Of a DNA stretch of 64,000 nucleotides, positions 36,289-44,773 are shown one piece after another. Where the stretch lies: contig NZ_NBBI01000005.1 of NCBI RefSeq assembly GCF_002197685.1, positions 140,568 to 204,567 on the forward strand, read 5' to 3'. The stretch's first letter is position 1. Each line of letters opens with the position of its first letter. The notes under the pieces are model-generated. The model was not told the DNA's origin. It worked only from the letters and a program-made list of their open reading frames with translations, and searched no databases. Source of the DNA: Sphingomonas dokdonensis (GTDB lineage: Bacteria; Pseudomonadota; Alphaproteobacteria; Sphingomonadales; Sphingomonadaceae). The position numbers and the translations under genes are program-made.

Positions 36289-38052
36289 ATGGCCGCCGAT
36301 CCCGTTTCCGTCCTCCAGAAGCTGTGGGGCTTTCCCGATTTCCGCGGTGTGCAGCGCCAGGTGGTCGACCGCGTCCTTGCCGGACAGTCGACGCTCGCGG
36401 TGATGCCGACGGGCGCGGGCAAGTCGCTCACCTATCAGCTGCCCGCCACCATGCTGGACGGCACCGCGATCGTCGTGTCGCCGCTGATCGCGCTGATGCA
36501 CGATCAGCTGCGCGCGGCCGAGGCGGTCGGCATCCGCGCCGCCACACTCACCAGCGTCGATGAGAACAAGGCCGAGACGCGCGGCCGGTTCCTCGATGGC
36601 GAGCTGGACCTCCTCTACATCGCGCCCGAACGCGCCTCCACCGCCGATTTCCGCGACCTGCTGGAGCGCGGCCGCGTCGCGCTTTTCGCGATCGACGAGG
36701 CGCATTGCGTCAGCGAGTGGGGGCATGATTTCCGCCCCGATTACCGCCTGCTGCGCCCGCTGCTCGATCGCTATCCGGACGTGCCGCGCCTCGCGCTGAC
36801 CGCCACCGCCGATGCGCACACCCGCGCCGACATCCTCGACCAGCTCGGCATTCCCGAGGACGGCATGATCGTCGCCGGGTTCGATCGCCCCAACATCCGC
36901 TATGCGATCAGCCCCAAGGACAATACGACGCGCCAGATCGCCGACCTGATCCGCGACACGCCCGGCGCCGGTATCGTCTACGTCCAGTCGCGCGCCGGCA
37001 CGGAGCGGATGGCGGACAGCTTGCGCACCGCCACCGGCCGCCCCGTCCGCGCCTACCATGCCGGGCTCGATCCGGAGGTGCGCCGCCGCAACCAAGCCGA
37101 TTTCGTCGCCAGCGAGGACATGGTGATCTGCGCCACCGTCGCGTTCGGCATGGGCATCGACAAGCCCGACGTGCGCTTCGTCGCGCATGCCGGCCTGCCG
37201 AAATCGATCGAGGCCTATTACCAGGAAACCGGCCGCGCCGGGCGCGACGGCGATCCGGCGGTCGCGCATCTGTTCTGGGGCGCGGAGGATTTCGCCCGCG
37301 CGCGCCAGCGCATCGGCGAGGTCGAGCCCGCCCGCCAGCCCGGCGAGCGCCAGCGGCTGAACGCGCTCGGCGCGCTGGCCGAGACCGCCGGCTGCCGCCG
37401 CCGCATCCTGCTCGCCCATTTCGGCGAGCACCCCCCGCAATCGTGCGGCAATTGCGACAATTGCCTCTCGCCCCCCGACGCGATCGACGCGACCGAAACG
37501 GCGCGCAAATATCTGTCCGCCGTGTTCCGTACCGGCCAGAGCTATGGCGCGACCTATGTCGAGGAAGTGCTCACCGGCAAGTCGAGCGAGCGCAGCCTAA
37601 TGAACGGGCATGAGGCGCTGTCTGTCTGGAACATCGTGGCTGGCGACGAGACGGCGATGCTGAAGCCGGTCGGCCGCGCGCTGCTGTTGCGCGATGCGCT
37701 GCGCACCAACCATCACGGCGGGCTGGAATTCGGCCCGGCGGCGCGCGGGCTCATCAAGGGCGAGGACAATCTGAAACTGGTCATGCCGCCCAAGCGCGCG
37801 CGCCGCCGCCGCGGCGATCAGGTCGCCAATCCGGTCAACGATCCCTTGTTCGAGGCGCTGCGCACCCGCCGCCGCGAACTGGCGCAGGAGGCCGGCGTGC
37901 CGCCCTACGTGATCTTCCACGATTCGGTGCTGCGCGAGATGGCGGCCACCCGCCCCACGTCGCTCCACGCACTCGGCCGCCTCACCGGCGTGGGCCAGCG
38001 CAAGCTCGATGCCTATGGCGAGCCGTTTCTCAAGGTGATCCGAGAGAACTAG
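36289..38052 (+). CDS. recQ: ATP-dependent DNA helicase RecQ
   Basis: A 587-aa 3'-5' helicase for recombination and fork repair. Helicase motifs: I PTGAGKSLTYQLPATML, II FAIDEAHCVSEWGHDFRPDY, III ALTATADAHTR, V MVICATVAFGMGIDKPDVRF, VI QETGRAGRDGDPAVA. The zinc cysteines are in SCGNCDNC, followed by the RQC winged helix. The HRDC domain at the C-terminus is visible as FEALRTRRRELAQEAGVPPY. I chose the ATG at 36289 (MAADPVSVLQKLWGFPDFRG) over an upstream one at 36232. No LexA-type box precedes it. Confidence 0.96.
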   Translation: MAADPVSVLQKLWGFPDFRGVQRQVVDRVLAGQSTLAVMPTGAGKSLTYQLPATMLDGTAIVVSPLIALMHDQLRAAEAVGIRAATLTSVDENKAETRGRFLDGELDLLYIAPERASTADFRDLLERGRVALFAIDEAHCVSEWGHDFRPDYRLLRPLLDRYPDVPRLALTATADAHTRADILDQLGIPEDGMIVAGFDRPNIRYAISPKDNTTRQIADLIRDTPGAGIVYVQSRAGTERMADSLRTATGRPVRAYHAGLDPEVRRRNQADFVASEDMVICATVAFGMGIDKPDVRFVAHAGLPKSIEAYYQETGRAGRDGDPAVAHLFWGAEDFARARQRIGEVEPARQPGERQRLNALGALAETAGCRRRILLAHFGEHPPQSCGNCDNCLSPPDAIDATETARKYLSAVFRTGQSYGATYVEEVLTGKSSERSLMNGHEALSVWNIVAGDETAMLKPVGRALLLRDALRTNHHGGLEFGPAARGLIKGEDNLKLVMPPKRARRRRGDQVANPVNDPLFEALRTRRRELAQEAGVPPYVIFHDSVLREMAATRPTSLHALGRLTGVGQRKLDAYGEPFLKVIREN

Positions 38053-38075
38053 CCACGCGCACCAAGCTCCCCACC

Positions 38076-38105
38076 GTCATCCCGGACTTGATCCGGGATC
38101 CAAGG
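38076..38105. repeat. REP-like palindrome after recQ
   Basis: A single copy of the CATCCCGGA-cttgat-TCCGGGATCC palindrome, identical in core to the one at 14963-14993. It lies 24 bases after the recQ stop and may help end its transcript. The rest of the 172-base gap to the next gene shows no gene. Confidence 0.75.
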
Positions 38106-38224
38106 TGCCGCGAGCGCCGAACGACGTCGGTCCGCGCTCCCGTCACCACACCCTGCCCGCCACGCAAAGCAAAGTTGCGCAACACCCCGTTTTCCCCGGC
38201 CTCAAGCTGCGCTAGGGCCAATGC

Positions 38225-38659
38225 ATGCTCGACATTCGCCGCATTGATGATCGCATCGCCGTCGCCCCGCAGATCGACCCGGCGGACCTGCCCGCGATCA
38301 AGGCGGCGGGCTTCGTCGCCATCGTCAACAATCGCCCTGACGGTGAGGAAGACGGCCAGCCGAGCGGCGACGCGATCCGCGCCGCGGCGGAGGACCATGG
38401 CCTGGCCTACACCGCCATTCCCGTGACGCACGCCGGCTTCTCCATGCCGCAGGTGACCGCGATGATCGACGCGCTCGGTGCGGCGGGCGGCCCGGTGCTG
38501 GCCTATTGCCGTTCGGGCACGCGCTCGTGCAACCTGTGGGCGCTGTCGCAGGCCGGGCTCGGCGCCGATCCCGACGCGCTGACGACGCAGGCAGGCGGCG
38601 CCGGCTACGACATTTCCGGGCTACGCCCGCTAATGGATGCGGTGGCGCCGCAACAATGA
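38225..38659 (+). CDS. TIGR01244 family sulfur transferase/phosphatase-like protein
   Basis: A 144-aa protein of the cysteine-based phosphatase fold (PF04273, Bacterial lactamase-hydrolase-like, TIGR01244). The active-site loop is in VLAYCRSGTRSCNLWALSQ, matching C-x5-R, and the N-terminus is MLDIRRIDDRIAVAPQIDPA. The family includes the Blh domain of sulfide:quinone oxidoreductase-linked proteins. The exact substrate is unknown. Its stop overlaps the start of the 138-aa membrane protein gene by four bases (ATGA). Confidence 0.88.
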   Translation: MLDIRRIDDRIAVAPQIDPADLPAIKAAGFVAIVNNRPDGEEDGQPSGDAIRAAAEDHGLAYTAIPVTHAGFSMPQVTAMIDALGAAGGPVLAYCRSGTRSCNLWALSQAGLGADPDALTTQAGGAGYDISGLRPLMDAVAPQQ

Positions 38660-39072
38660 TCTGGCTCCTGGCGGGCGCCGCGCTCGCCACGGTGATCGCG
38701 CTCGCCGCCGCAGCCTTTTGGCTGGTCCGGCGCAGCGGCGGGAGCCGCCTCGACAGCCCGGAAGACGCGATGCTCGCGGCCGAACAGGCGCTGGCCGGCT
38801 TTGTCGCGCTGTCCGCGGCGATCGGCTTCGACGGAAAGGCCGCGCTCGTCTTCGGCGAGGGCCTGCGGGTGGCACTAGTCAAGGCACGCCCGCGTCAGGC
38901 CGCCGCGCGCGACATCACCTGGAGCGACACGCGCGCCACGCGCGAGGGGCTGCTGGTCGCGACGCGCGACTGGCGGCTGGGCACGGTGCTGATCGCGGGG
39001 CTCGACAATCTCGACGTGCGCCGCCTCGCACCGCAACTGACCCGCGGCATCGACAAGCCGCGCGCCGCCTAG
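38656..39072 (+). CDS. Hypothetical membrane-anchored protein, 138 aa
   Basis: A 138-residue protein starting MIWLLAGAALATVIALAAAAF, one N-terminal transmembrane helix, then a basic stretch (LVRRSGGSR) and a cytoplasmic domain of about 110 residues with SPEDAMLAAEQALAGFVALS, AALVFGEGLRVALVKARPRQ and a C-terminal RLAPQLTRGIDKPRAA. Translation is coupled to the upstream TIGR01244 gene (ATGA). The longer frame to 38506 is a shadow of that gene. I do not recognise the family. Confidence 0.8.
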   Translation: MIWLLAGAALATVIALAAAAFWLVRRSGGSRLDSPEDAMLAAEQALAGFVALSAAIGFDGKAALVFGEGLRVALVKARPRQAAARDITWSDTRATREGLLVATRDWRLGTVLIAGLDNLDVRRLAPQLTRGIDKPRAA

Positions 39073-39076
39073 ACAC

Positions 39077-40669
39077 TTACGTCACCAGCCGCTGCAACGC
39101 CGCCAGCGTGTCCGCCTCCGCCGCCGGCTTGTCGGTGCGGATACGCGCGATCCGCGGAAAGCGCATCGCCACGCCCGACTTGTGCCGCTTCGACGCATGG
39201 ATCGAGTCGAACGCCACTTCCAGCACCAGCGTCTTTTCCACCTCGCGCACCGGGCCGAAGCGGTTGAGCGTATGCGTCCGCACGAACTTGTCGAGCTGGC
39301 GCAGCTCCTCGTCGGTGATGCCCGAATAGGCTTTGCCCACCGGCAGCAGCTCGCCCTGCTCGGTCCAGCAGCCGAAGGTGTAATCGCTGTAATAGGATGA
39401 TCGCCGACCGCTGCCGCGCTGCGCATACATCATCACGCAATCGGCGGTCAGCGGATCGCGCTTCCATTTGTACCACAGCCCCGCGCGGCGCCCAGGCACA
39501 TAGGGCGCATCGCGCCGTTTCAGCATCACGCCCTCGATCGCGGCATCGCGCGCGCCGGCGCGGATACCCTCCAGCTCGGTAAAGTCCGCCGCCTCGATTA
39601 GGGCGCTGACATCGAAGCGATCGGGGTCGAGCCGCTCGGCAAAGCGCTCCAGCCGCGCGCGCCGTTCATGCCACGGCAGCGCGCGCAGGTCCTCCGCGCC
39701 GTCGAAAAGTATGTCATACAGCCGGACAAAGGCGGGCGCCTCTTCCAGCATCTTGGCCGACACCACCTTGCGCCCCAGCCGCTGTTGCAGCGCGTTGAAG
39801 CTCGCCGCCCCGCCGCCCTCCTCCAATGTGCCGCCCTGCGCCTCGCCGCGCACCAGCAGCTCGCCATCCACCGCGCCATGTTCGGCAAAGGCGACGGCGA
39901 CATCGGGGAAGGCGCGCGTCACATCATCGCCGGTGCGGCTGTAGAGGCGGGTCTCGCCGGCAATGTGGACGATCTGGACGCGGATGCCGTCCCACTTCCA
40001 CTCGGCCGCGTAATCGGCCAGATCGACGCGCAGGTCCTCCAGCGGGTGCGCCAACATGAAGGGGCGGAACACCGGCACATTCTCCGCCGTCGGCTGCGCG
40101 CCGCGCCCCTCCGCCCAGGCGAACAGGCTGGCGTAGGGCGGCTCGATCCCGTGCCACACCTCCTCCACCGCATCCACGTCGATCCCGAACGCGTCCGCCA
40201 GCGCCTGCTTGGCAAGCCGCGCCGACACGCCGACGCGTAGCGCGCCCGTCGCCATCTTCAGCAGCGCAAAGCGCTCCTCGGCGTCCAGCACGTCGAGCAT
40301 CTGCGCCAGCGCGGCGGGCGCCTCGCTGCGCGACAGGTGCATCAGCCGGTCGATCACCGTGGCGACCGACAGCGGCTCGGGCGCCTCCGGCAGTTCGGGC
40401 GCGGGCCAGAGCAATGCCACCGTTTCCGCCGAATCGCCCACGAAGTCCCGGCTCATGCGATAAAGCACCGGATCGACGCGCTCCTCGATCAGCCCGCGGA
40501 TCACCGCCGGCTTCACCCCCGCAATGTCGAGATCCCCGGTCAGCGCCGCCATTGCCCAGCCGCGGTCGGGATCGGGTGTGGTGCGGAGATAATCCCCGAT
40601 GAGCTTCAGCTTCGCGTTGCGCGAGCGCGTGTAGATGAGCGAGTCGAGAAGCTGCGCAAAGGCGTGCAT
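39077..40669 (-). CDS. ATP-dependent DNA ligase (cisplatin damage response type)
   Basis: A 530-aa monomeric ATP-dependent ligase with an N-terminal DNA-binding domain (MHAFAQLLDSLIYTRSRNAK) and the nucleotidyltransferase core with the adenylated lysine in YAAEWKWDGIRVQIV (KxDG), EGVMLKRRDAPYVPGRRAGL and YKWKRDPLTADCVMMY, then an OB domain ending in a conserved IARIRTDKPAAEADTL. The architecture matches bacterial ligases named for cisplatin damage response (TIGR04120), usually next to an exonuclease, helicase and phosphoesterase. None of these partners is adjacent here. The start at 40669 gives family length; upstream ATG at 40762 is unlikely. Confidence 0.9.
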   Translation of the reverse strand: MHAFAQLLDSLIYTRSRNAKLKLIGDYLRTTPDPDRGWAMAALTGDLDIAGVKPAVIRGLIEERVDPVLYRMSRDFVGDSAETVALLWPAPELPEAPEPLSVATVIDRLMHLSRSEAPAALAQMLDVLDAEERFALLKMATGALRVGVSARLAKQALADAFGIDVDAVEEVWHGIEPPYASLFAWAEGRGAQPTAENVPVFRPFMLAHPLEDLRVDLADYAAEWKWDGIRVQIVHIAGETRLYSRTGDDVTRAFPDVAVAFAEHGAVDGELLVRGEAQGGTLEEGGGAASFNALQQRLGRKVVSAKMLEEAPAFVRLYDILFDGAEDLRALPWHERRARLERFAERLDPDRFDVSALIEAADFTELEGIRAGARDAAIEGVMLKRRDAPYVPGRRAGLWYKWKRDPLTADCVMMYAQRGSGRRSSYYSDYTFGCWTEQGELLPVGKAYSGITDEELRQLDKFVRTHTLNRFGPVREVEKTLVLEVAFDSIHASKRHKSGVAMRFPRIARIRTDKPAAEADTLAALQRLVT

Positions 40670-40719
40670 GCGCGCCACAACGCTTGGCGTGGCCGTTGCG
40701 CTCCGGCTACCGCAGTTCG

Positions 40720-41586
40720 ATGATCCCGGCGCGCCGCACAATGATCCTGATCCTCGCCGCATTGGCGGTTTGCGCCGCCGCGTTGGTCGCGCTCGCCTGG
40801 CGACAGGCGCATGCCGACGCGGTGGTGCGACGTGCCGCTATCACGCTGGCGGACTGGCCGGCAGGCGCACCGCCGATCACCCTCGCGCTCGCCAGCGACG
40901 TGCATGTCGGCGGCGGTGCCATGTCGCCCGCACGGCTGACGCGGCTGGTCGATCAGATCGCGACCGAACGCCCCGACCTCGTGATTTTTGCCGGCGACTT
41001 CATCGATGGTCACGAGGCCAGCACTGCCCGCGCCGCCGCGCCGCTGCTCACCCGCGCCCTGCGCCGTCTGCGCCCGCCGCTCGGCACGGTCGCGGTGCTC
41101 GGCAACCACGATCAGGATAGCGACCCCTCGCGCGTTGCCGCCGCGCTGCGTGACGCCGGTGCGGTGGTGCTGGAGAATGCGGCAATGCGGGCCGGTCCAC
41201 TGGCGATCGGCGGCGTGGCCGACGCCTATAGCCGCCACGATCGGCTCGGCGACACGCTGCGGCAGCTGCGCCGACAGCCTGGCGCGCGGCTGCTCGTCAC
41301 CCACGCGCCCGACATCGCGCCGGCGTTGCCGCGCGACACACCATTGCTCCTCGCCGGCCACACGCATTGCGGGCAGATCGTGCTGCCGCTGCTCGGCGCT
41401 TTGTGGATCCCGTCGCGCTACGGCGATCGCTACCGCTGCGGGGTCATAAAGGAAGGCACCCACACCATCGTCGTCGGCGCAGGCCTGGGCACCAGCCTCC
41501 TGCCACTACGCCTCGGCGCGCCGCCCGACATCTGGCTGCTGACGCTACGCGGCGCATCGCGGCCGGCGACGAACGCCGGCCGCTGA
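40720..41586 (+). CDS. Membrane-anchored metallophosphoesterase
   Basis: A 288-aa calcineurin-like phosphoesterase. It begins with one transmembrane helix (MILILAALAVCAAALVALAW) and has the metal motifs ASDVHVGGG, FAGDFIDGH, VAVLGNHDQDSDP and LLLAGHTHCGQIVLPL, with a C-terminal NTIVVG-type strand. The order resembles YkuE or LpxG-like enzymes that hydrolyse lipid or UDP-sugar phosphoesters at the membrane face; which one is unclear. ATG 40720 (MIPARR) is preferred, with 40741 as alternative. It diverges from the DNA ligase gene. Confidence 0.85.
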   Translation: MIPARRTMILILAALAVCAAALVALAWRQAHADAVVRRAAITLADWPAGAPPITLALASDVHVGGGAMSPARLTRLVDQIATERPDLVIFAGDFIDGHEASTARAAAPLLTRALRRLRPPLGTVAVLGNHDQDSDPSRVAAALRDAGAVVLENAAMRAGPLAIGGVADAYSRHDRLGDTLRQLRRQPGARLLVTHAPDIAPALPRDTPLLLAGHTHCGQIVLPLLGALWIPSRYGDRYRCGVIKEGTHTIVVGAGLGTSLLPLRLGAPPDIWLLTLRGASRPATNAGR

Positions 41587-41602
41587 CTCCGTCTTGCGCG
41601 GA

Positions 41603-42100
41603 TCAGCCCTTGCGGCTCGCCTCGAAAAGGAACCAGGCGCGCTCCTCCGCCTGATCGGTCCATTCGTCGACGATGCCGCTGGTGGCATTGTCCTTTGCCG
41701 CATCGGCCGCGTCCTTCACCACGCGGAAGCTTTCGACCAGCTTCAGATTGTCGTCGCGCAGCTCGCTTAGCATGTCCTCTGCGGCGACGAACTCGCGATC
41801 ATTGTCCTTGATCGTCTGGCGGCGCGAGATGTCGCCGATCGAGCGCAACGTGACGTTGCCGGTCTTGCGCACCCGCTCGGCAATCGCATCGGTCACGCCC
41901 AGGATCTGCGCGGCCTGATCGTCGAGCAGCAGGTGGTAATCGCGAAAGTGCGGGCCCGACACGTGCCAGTGGAAGTTCTTGGTCTTGAGGTACAGCGCAT
42001 AGCAGTCTGCCAGTGCCGAATTCAGCGCATCGGCAACCGAGCGCGTATCGTTGCGCGGCAGGTCGGTCGGGGTCTTCAGGTCGGGGGCAATGTCAGCCAC
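41603..42100 (-). CDS. dps: Dps-family DNA starvation/ferritin-like protein
   Basis: A 165-aa ferritin-like protein. The first iron-binding pair lies in KTKNFHWHVSGPHFRDYHLL, with DDQAAQ as the second cluster, and EWTDQAEERAWFLFEASRKG ends the four-helix bundle. Dps forms a dodecamer that stores iron, removes peroxide and protects DNA. There is no ATG: I used a GTG at 42098-42100, giving MADIAPDLKTPTDLP, preceded by GGAGCG. A CGAAC/CGTA pair about 18 bases apart just upstream hints at an EcfG-type stress promoter but matches poorly. Confidence 0.93.
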   Translation of the reverse strand: MADIAPDLKTPTDLPRNDTRSVADALNSALADCYALYLKTKNFHWHVSGPHFRDYHLLLDDQAAQILGVTDAIAERVRKTGNVTLRSIGDISRRQTIKDNDREFVAAEDMLSELRDDNLKLVESFRVVKDAADAAKDNATSGIVDEWTDQAEERAWFLFEASRKG

Positions 42101-42204
42101 GGTTTGTCGCTCCAGATACGAGTTTCCCGCGAAACGGGGTTCGTTGCGTAAACGGATCGACCAAAGATTCGCTCCCGCCGATCGGGCGCGGGCCGAACAA
42201 AAGC

Positions 42205-42771
42205 TCAGATCAGCCGCACAGCGGACAAGCCGATGAACAGCCCCGTGATCGCCAGCAGCGCGGCCGAGCCGCCGCGAATCGCGCGCTGCGGCAGCGCCAG
42301 CCATTGCCGCTCCCCCATGAGCGTCGCCGGAATGGTGACCGCCAGCGCGCCGATCGTGCCGCCCACCGCCGCCAGCCACGGCAGCTCGCTTCGCGCGGCC
42401 AGCGCCAGCACCACGAATTGCATCCGGTCGCCGAAGATCATGATCGCCAGTCCCAGCGTGCTCGTCGCCGGCGCGCCCAGCCGCCACCCCTCCAGCCGGT
42501 CGGGCGATCGCGATCGAAGCGTCGTGCTCAGCGCTGCAAGCACCAGCGCCAGCGCAAACAACAACTGCCGCGCCTCGGTGGACAGCATGGGCGCAAGGAT
42601 GATCCCGCCCACCACGCCCAGCGCGTAATTGGCTGCCAGCCCGATTGCGGTGGCAAGGATCACCACCAGCGGCGCGCGAAAGCGATCAGCAAGGATCGCG
42701 GCCAGCCACGGCGTCTTGTCGCCCGCCTGGCAGATCGCACCGAGCACCAATGCGGCCATCAATGCGTCCAT
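42205..42771 (-). CDS. TMEM165/GDT1 family membrane protein
   Basis: A 188-aa protein with six helices in two halves, as in GDT1 (UPF0016) cation/proton exchangers that export manganese or calcium. The canonical motif E-x-G-D-K/R-T/S appears as ICQAGDKTPWLAAILADRF in the first half, with glutamine in place of the metal-coordinating glutamate, and IFGDRMQFVVLALAA in the second. It is likely a manganese homeostasis protein, but the changed motifs leave transport uncertain. Divergent from rpmG. Confidence 0.8.
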   Translation of the reverse strand: MDALMAALVLGAICQAGDKTPWLAAILADRFRAPLVVILATAIGLAANYALGVVGGIILAPMLSTEARQLLFALALVLAALSTTLRSRSPDRLEGWRLGAPATSTLGLAIMIFGDRMQFVVLALAARSELPWLAAVGGTIGALAVTIPATLMGERQWLALPQRAIRGGSAALLAITGLFIGLSAVRLI

Positions 42772-42844
42772 GTCAGCCGTTACCTCCCGTCCGTCACCCC
42801 GCTCTGACGGCGCGGCATGAAGGGGCCGTTAAGCCGCGTCTCGC

Positions 42845-42878
42845 TTGACTTTGCCACCCCGATCCTTCATGCGCCCAC
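42845..42878 (+). promoter_or_regulatory. Candidate rpmG promoter
   Basis: TTGACT at 42845-42850 followed by 17 bases and a weak -10-like CATGCG at 42868-42873. Ribosomal-protein promoters in sphingomonads often keep the -35 well and have a degenerate -10. The start point would be near 42880, just before the leader hairpin. Confidence 0.4.
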
Positions 42879-42885
42879 CATTGAA

Positions 42886-42916
42886 AGCGGCGCGCTCACG
42901 CTCGCCGCTCTTTTTT
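42886..42916 (+). terminator. Terminator-like hairpin in the rpmG leader
   Basis: Stem AGCGGCG (42886-42892) with CGCCGCT (42903-42909) around a ten-base loop, followed by C and six T residues (42911-42916). It has the form of an intrinsic terminator but sits between the probable promoter and the rpmG ATG at 42947, with no plus-strand gene upstream to terminate. It may be an attenuator controlling L33 synthesis. Inferred from sequence only. Confidence 0.5.
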
Positions 42917-42946
42917 GTTTCGCTTCAAGAACAGGATTCGCGGGTC

Positions 42947-43114
42947 ATGGCAAAGCCGACCACCGTCAAGATCAAGCTCGTCAGCACGGCTGATACCGGC
43001 TTCTTCTACGTCACCAAGAAGAACCCCCGTACGAAGACGGAGAAGCTGAGCTTCAGCAAGTACGATCCCGTCGTGCGCAAGCATGTCGAGTTCAAGGAAG
43101 CCAAGATCAAGTAA
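42947..43114 (+). CDS. rpmG: 50S ribosomal protein L33
   Basis: A 55-aa L33. Sequence features are [40 protein letters not shown] and [14 protein letters not shown], the alphaproteobacterial cysteine-free type, so it is the C- (zinc-independent) form rather than the zinc-binding C+ form. Start ATG at 42947 is set by family; the frame is open upstream to 42845. It is monocistronic with a terminator-like hairpin in the leader. Confidence 0.97.
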   Translation: MAKPTTVKIKLVSTADTGFFYVTKKNPRTKTEKLSFSKYDPVVRKHVEFKEAKIK

Positions 43115-43249
43115 TCCGGTGTGGTCGGCGGACGCGCGACTGCGCGGTTCGCCACACCTGATACGATGACGCGCGACAGGGCTTCGGCGCTGCCGGGCTT
43201 TTCGTCGTGCGTGGCGAGACGGCTAACGGCGCCGCGTACGCGCGGCCGG

Positions 43250-43951
43250 CTATTTACCCGATCCGCAGACCACCGGGCCGCCAGCGGCCGCACGGACCGT
43301 GCAGGTCGCTGGGCCGCGCACCGTGACCTTGCCTAGCCCATTGCTGGTCACGCTGGCCGTCTGGCGCGCAAAGGCGCTGGTTTCGCCCAGCCCGCTTAGC
43401 TGCACGTCCAGATCCTTCACGATCAGCTTGCTCGCGTCGATCGTCGGCGTTCCGTCGCTCACCAGTCGCGCGCGGTTCGCCTCGCCACTGACGGTCAACG
43501 CCCCGGCGCCGAGCAGCGACGCGCTGAACTGATCCGCCTCGACCCGGTCGATCACCAGGCTGCCGGCACCATGCACCGACACCACCACTTGCTGCCCCTT
43601 CAGGCGATTCGCCGTCGCCCGCGCGCCCGCGGCAATCGCCAGATTGGTCAGCCGCGGCGTCGATATCGTGATCACCGGCGGTGCATTGTCGGCGCTGGCG
43701 AAGCGTTCGCCCCAGCCGCCATTCCCCAGACGAATCGTCAGCGACGCGCCATTGGCCTGCACCGCCACCCGCTCGATCAGCTCGCGATCACCTGACAGCT
43801 TCACGCCCGGCGACGCGCCCGTCACGATCCGCACCTCGAACGGTCCGTCGACGCGCACCTTTTCGAAACTGCCCAGCGTAACCGTGCGCTCGGCCGCCCA
43901 GGCCGGAGACGCCGCGATCACGGCAAGGAGCGGAGCAAGCCATTTGGTCAT
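43250..43951 (-). CDS. DUF2807 (GIN domain) exported protein, paralog 1
   Basis: A 233-aa protein with a signal peptide (TKWLAPLLAVIAASPAWAAE) and a GIN/DUF2807 beta-helix domain. The repeating motif is short strands such as VVSVHGAGSLVIDRVEADQF and FSASLLGAGALTVSGEANRA, with G-x-G-x-h steps. The C-terminus CTVRAAAGGPVVCGSGK has two cysteines likely to form a disulfide. Such proteins sit in the periplasm or outer surface, with unknown function. I chose the ATG at 43951. It follows the second paralog by 40 bases and probably shares its transcript. Confidence 0.9.
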   Translation of the reverse strand: MTKWLAPLLAVIAASPAWAAERTVTLGSFEKVRVDGPFEVRIVTGASPGVKLSGDRELIERVAVQANGASLTIRLGNGGWGERFASADNAPPVITISTPRLTNLAIAAGARATANRLKGQQVVVSVHGAGSLVIDRVEADQFSASLLGAGALTVSGEANRARLVSDGTPTIDASKLIVKDLDVQLSGLGETSAFARQTASVTSNGLGKVTVRGPATCTVRAAAGGPVVCGSGK

Positions 43952-43991
43952 GGCCTTGCCGTCGCACCTCCGCCGTGCCGCGCGCAAGGGG

Positions 43992-44720
43992 TCAGCCGCC
44001 GCAGCGCACGCTTCCCGCGCCCATCTTGGTCACGTCGCATGTCGCCTGCGGCCCGAGGTCGACGTTCCCCGCGCCCATGATCGCCACCTTTGCCGGACCG
44101 TTCACCGTGGCGCGGATATCGCCGGCGCCCGCGATGTTCACATCGGCGCGCGCGGCCCGCAGCGCGGCGGCGTCCACATCGCCCGATCCGGCGATGTTCA
44201 CGTTCAGCGCCTGCGCCTCGCCCGCGGCGGTCACGCTGCCCGAGCCGGCGATCGACAGCTCAAGCTTGTCGAGCGCGACGCGGCCCAGCGCCATTGAGCC
44301 CGATCCCGCGATGCTGCCGTCGAACCCAGCGCCTTCGATCCGGTCGATCGCTACATCGCCCGATCCCGCCGACCGCACCCGCTCGACGCGCGGCATGGTG
44401 ACGAAAATCTTCGCCGCACCCGAGGTCGAGCCCCAGCGCATCATGCTGCCTTCGCGCGTGATCAGCAGGCGATCGCCATCCTTGGCGATCTTCAGGCGCC
44501 CCAGCACCTTCTCATCCCCCTCCGCGCGCACCGAAAAGCCGCTGCCCACCCGAATGTCGACGTCGTCGGGCCCGCGCTGATCCACGCCGGTGAAGTCCGC
44601 CACCGCGTAGCGCCGTTCGTTGCCGCTGCCCGATCCCGCAACGCCGGGCACGTCGTCATCGCTCGACCAGCCGCCGCATGCCGCCAGCGGGATCAAGAGA
44701 GCCAAAGCCATGTAGCGCAT
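43992..44720 (-). CDS. DUF2807 head-GIN lipoprotein, paralog 2
   Basis: A 242-aa lipoprotein beginning MRYMALALLIPLAACGG, lipobox LAAC. The mature part is a DUF2807 right-handed beta-helix with very regular turns (SGDVAIDRIEGAGFDGSIAG, SGSMALGRVALDKLELSIAG, SGSVTAAGEAQALNVNIAG, SGDVDAAALRAARADVNIAG). The C-terminal TCDVTKMGAGSVRCGG keeps the cysteine pair shared by all three paralogs. A strong Shine-Dalgarno AGGAGGACATC precedes the ATG, with the 24-bp operator immediately before it. Confidence 0.93.
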   Translation of the reverse strand: MRYMALALLIPLAACGGWSSDDDVPGVAGSGSGNERRYAVADFTGVDQRGPDDVDIRVGSGFSVRAEGDEKVLGRLKIAKDGDRLLITREGSMMRWGSTSGAAKIFVTMPRVERVRSAGSGDVAIDRIEGAGFDGSIAGSGSMALGRVALDKLELSIAGSGSVTAAGEAQALNVNIAGSGDVDAAALRAARADVNIAGAGDIRATVNGPAKVAIMGAGNVDLGPQATCDVTKMGAGSVRCGG

Positions 44721-44730
44721 GATGTCCTCC

Positions 44731-44754
44731 TGTGTATTGCTACACTAATACACA
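44731..44754 (-). promoter_or_regulatory. Palindromic operator before DUF2807 paralog 2
   Basis: Perfect eight-base arms TGTGTATT (44731-44738) and AATACACA (44747-44754) around an eight-base spacer, 10 bases upstream of the start codon and just before the Shine-Dalgarno. Aligned on the centre it matches the sites at 31892-31915 and 45518-45541 in the outer GTGT and ACAC and inner TT/AA positions. Confidence 0.6.
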
Positions 44755-44773
44755 TATGCGTCGGCAGCAAGCG

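Noticed and set aside
42060..42160. EcfG-type promoter for dps
   Set aside because: CGAAC and CGTA at 18 bases are both off consensus, so the match is no better than chance.
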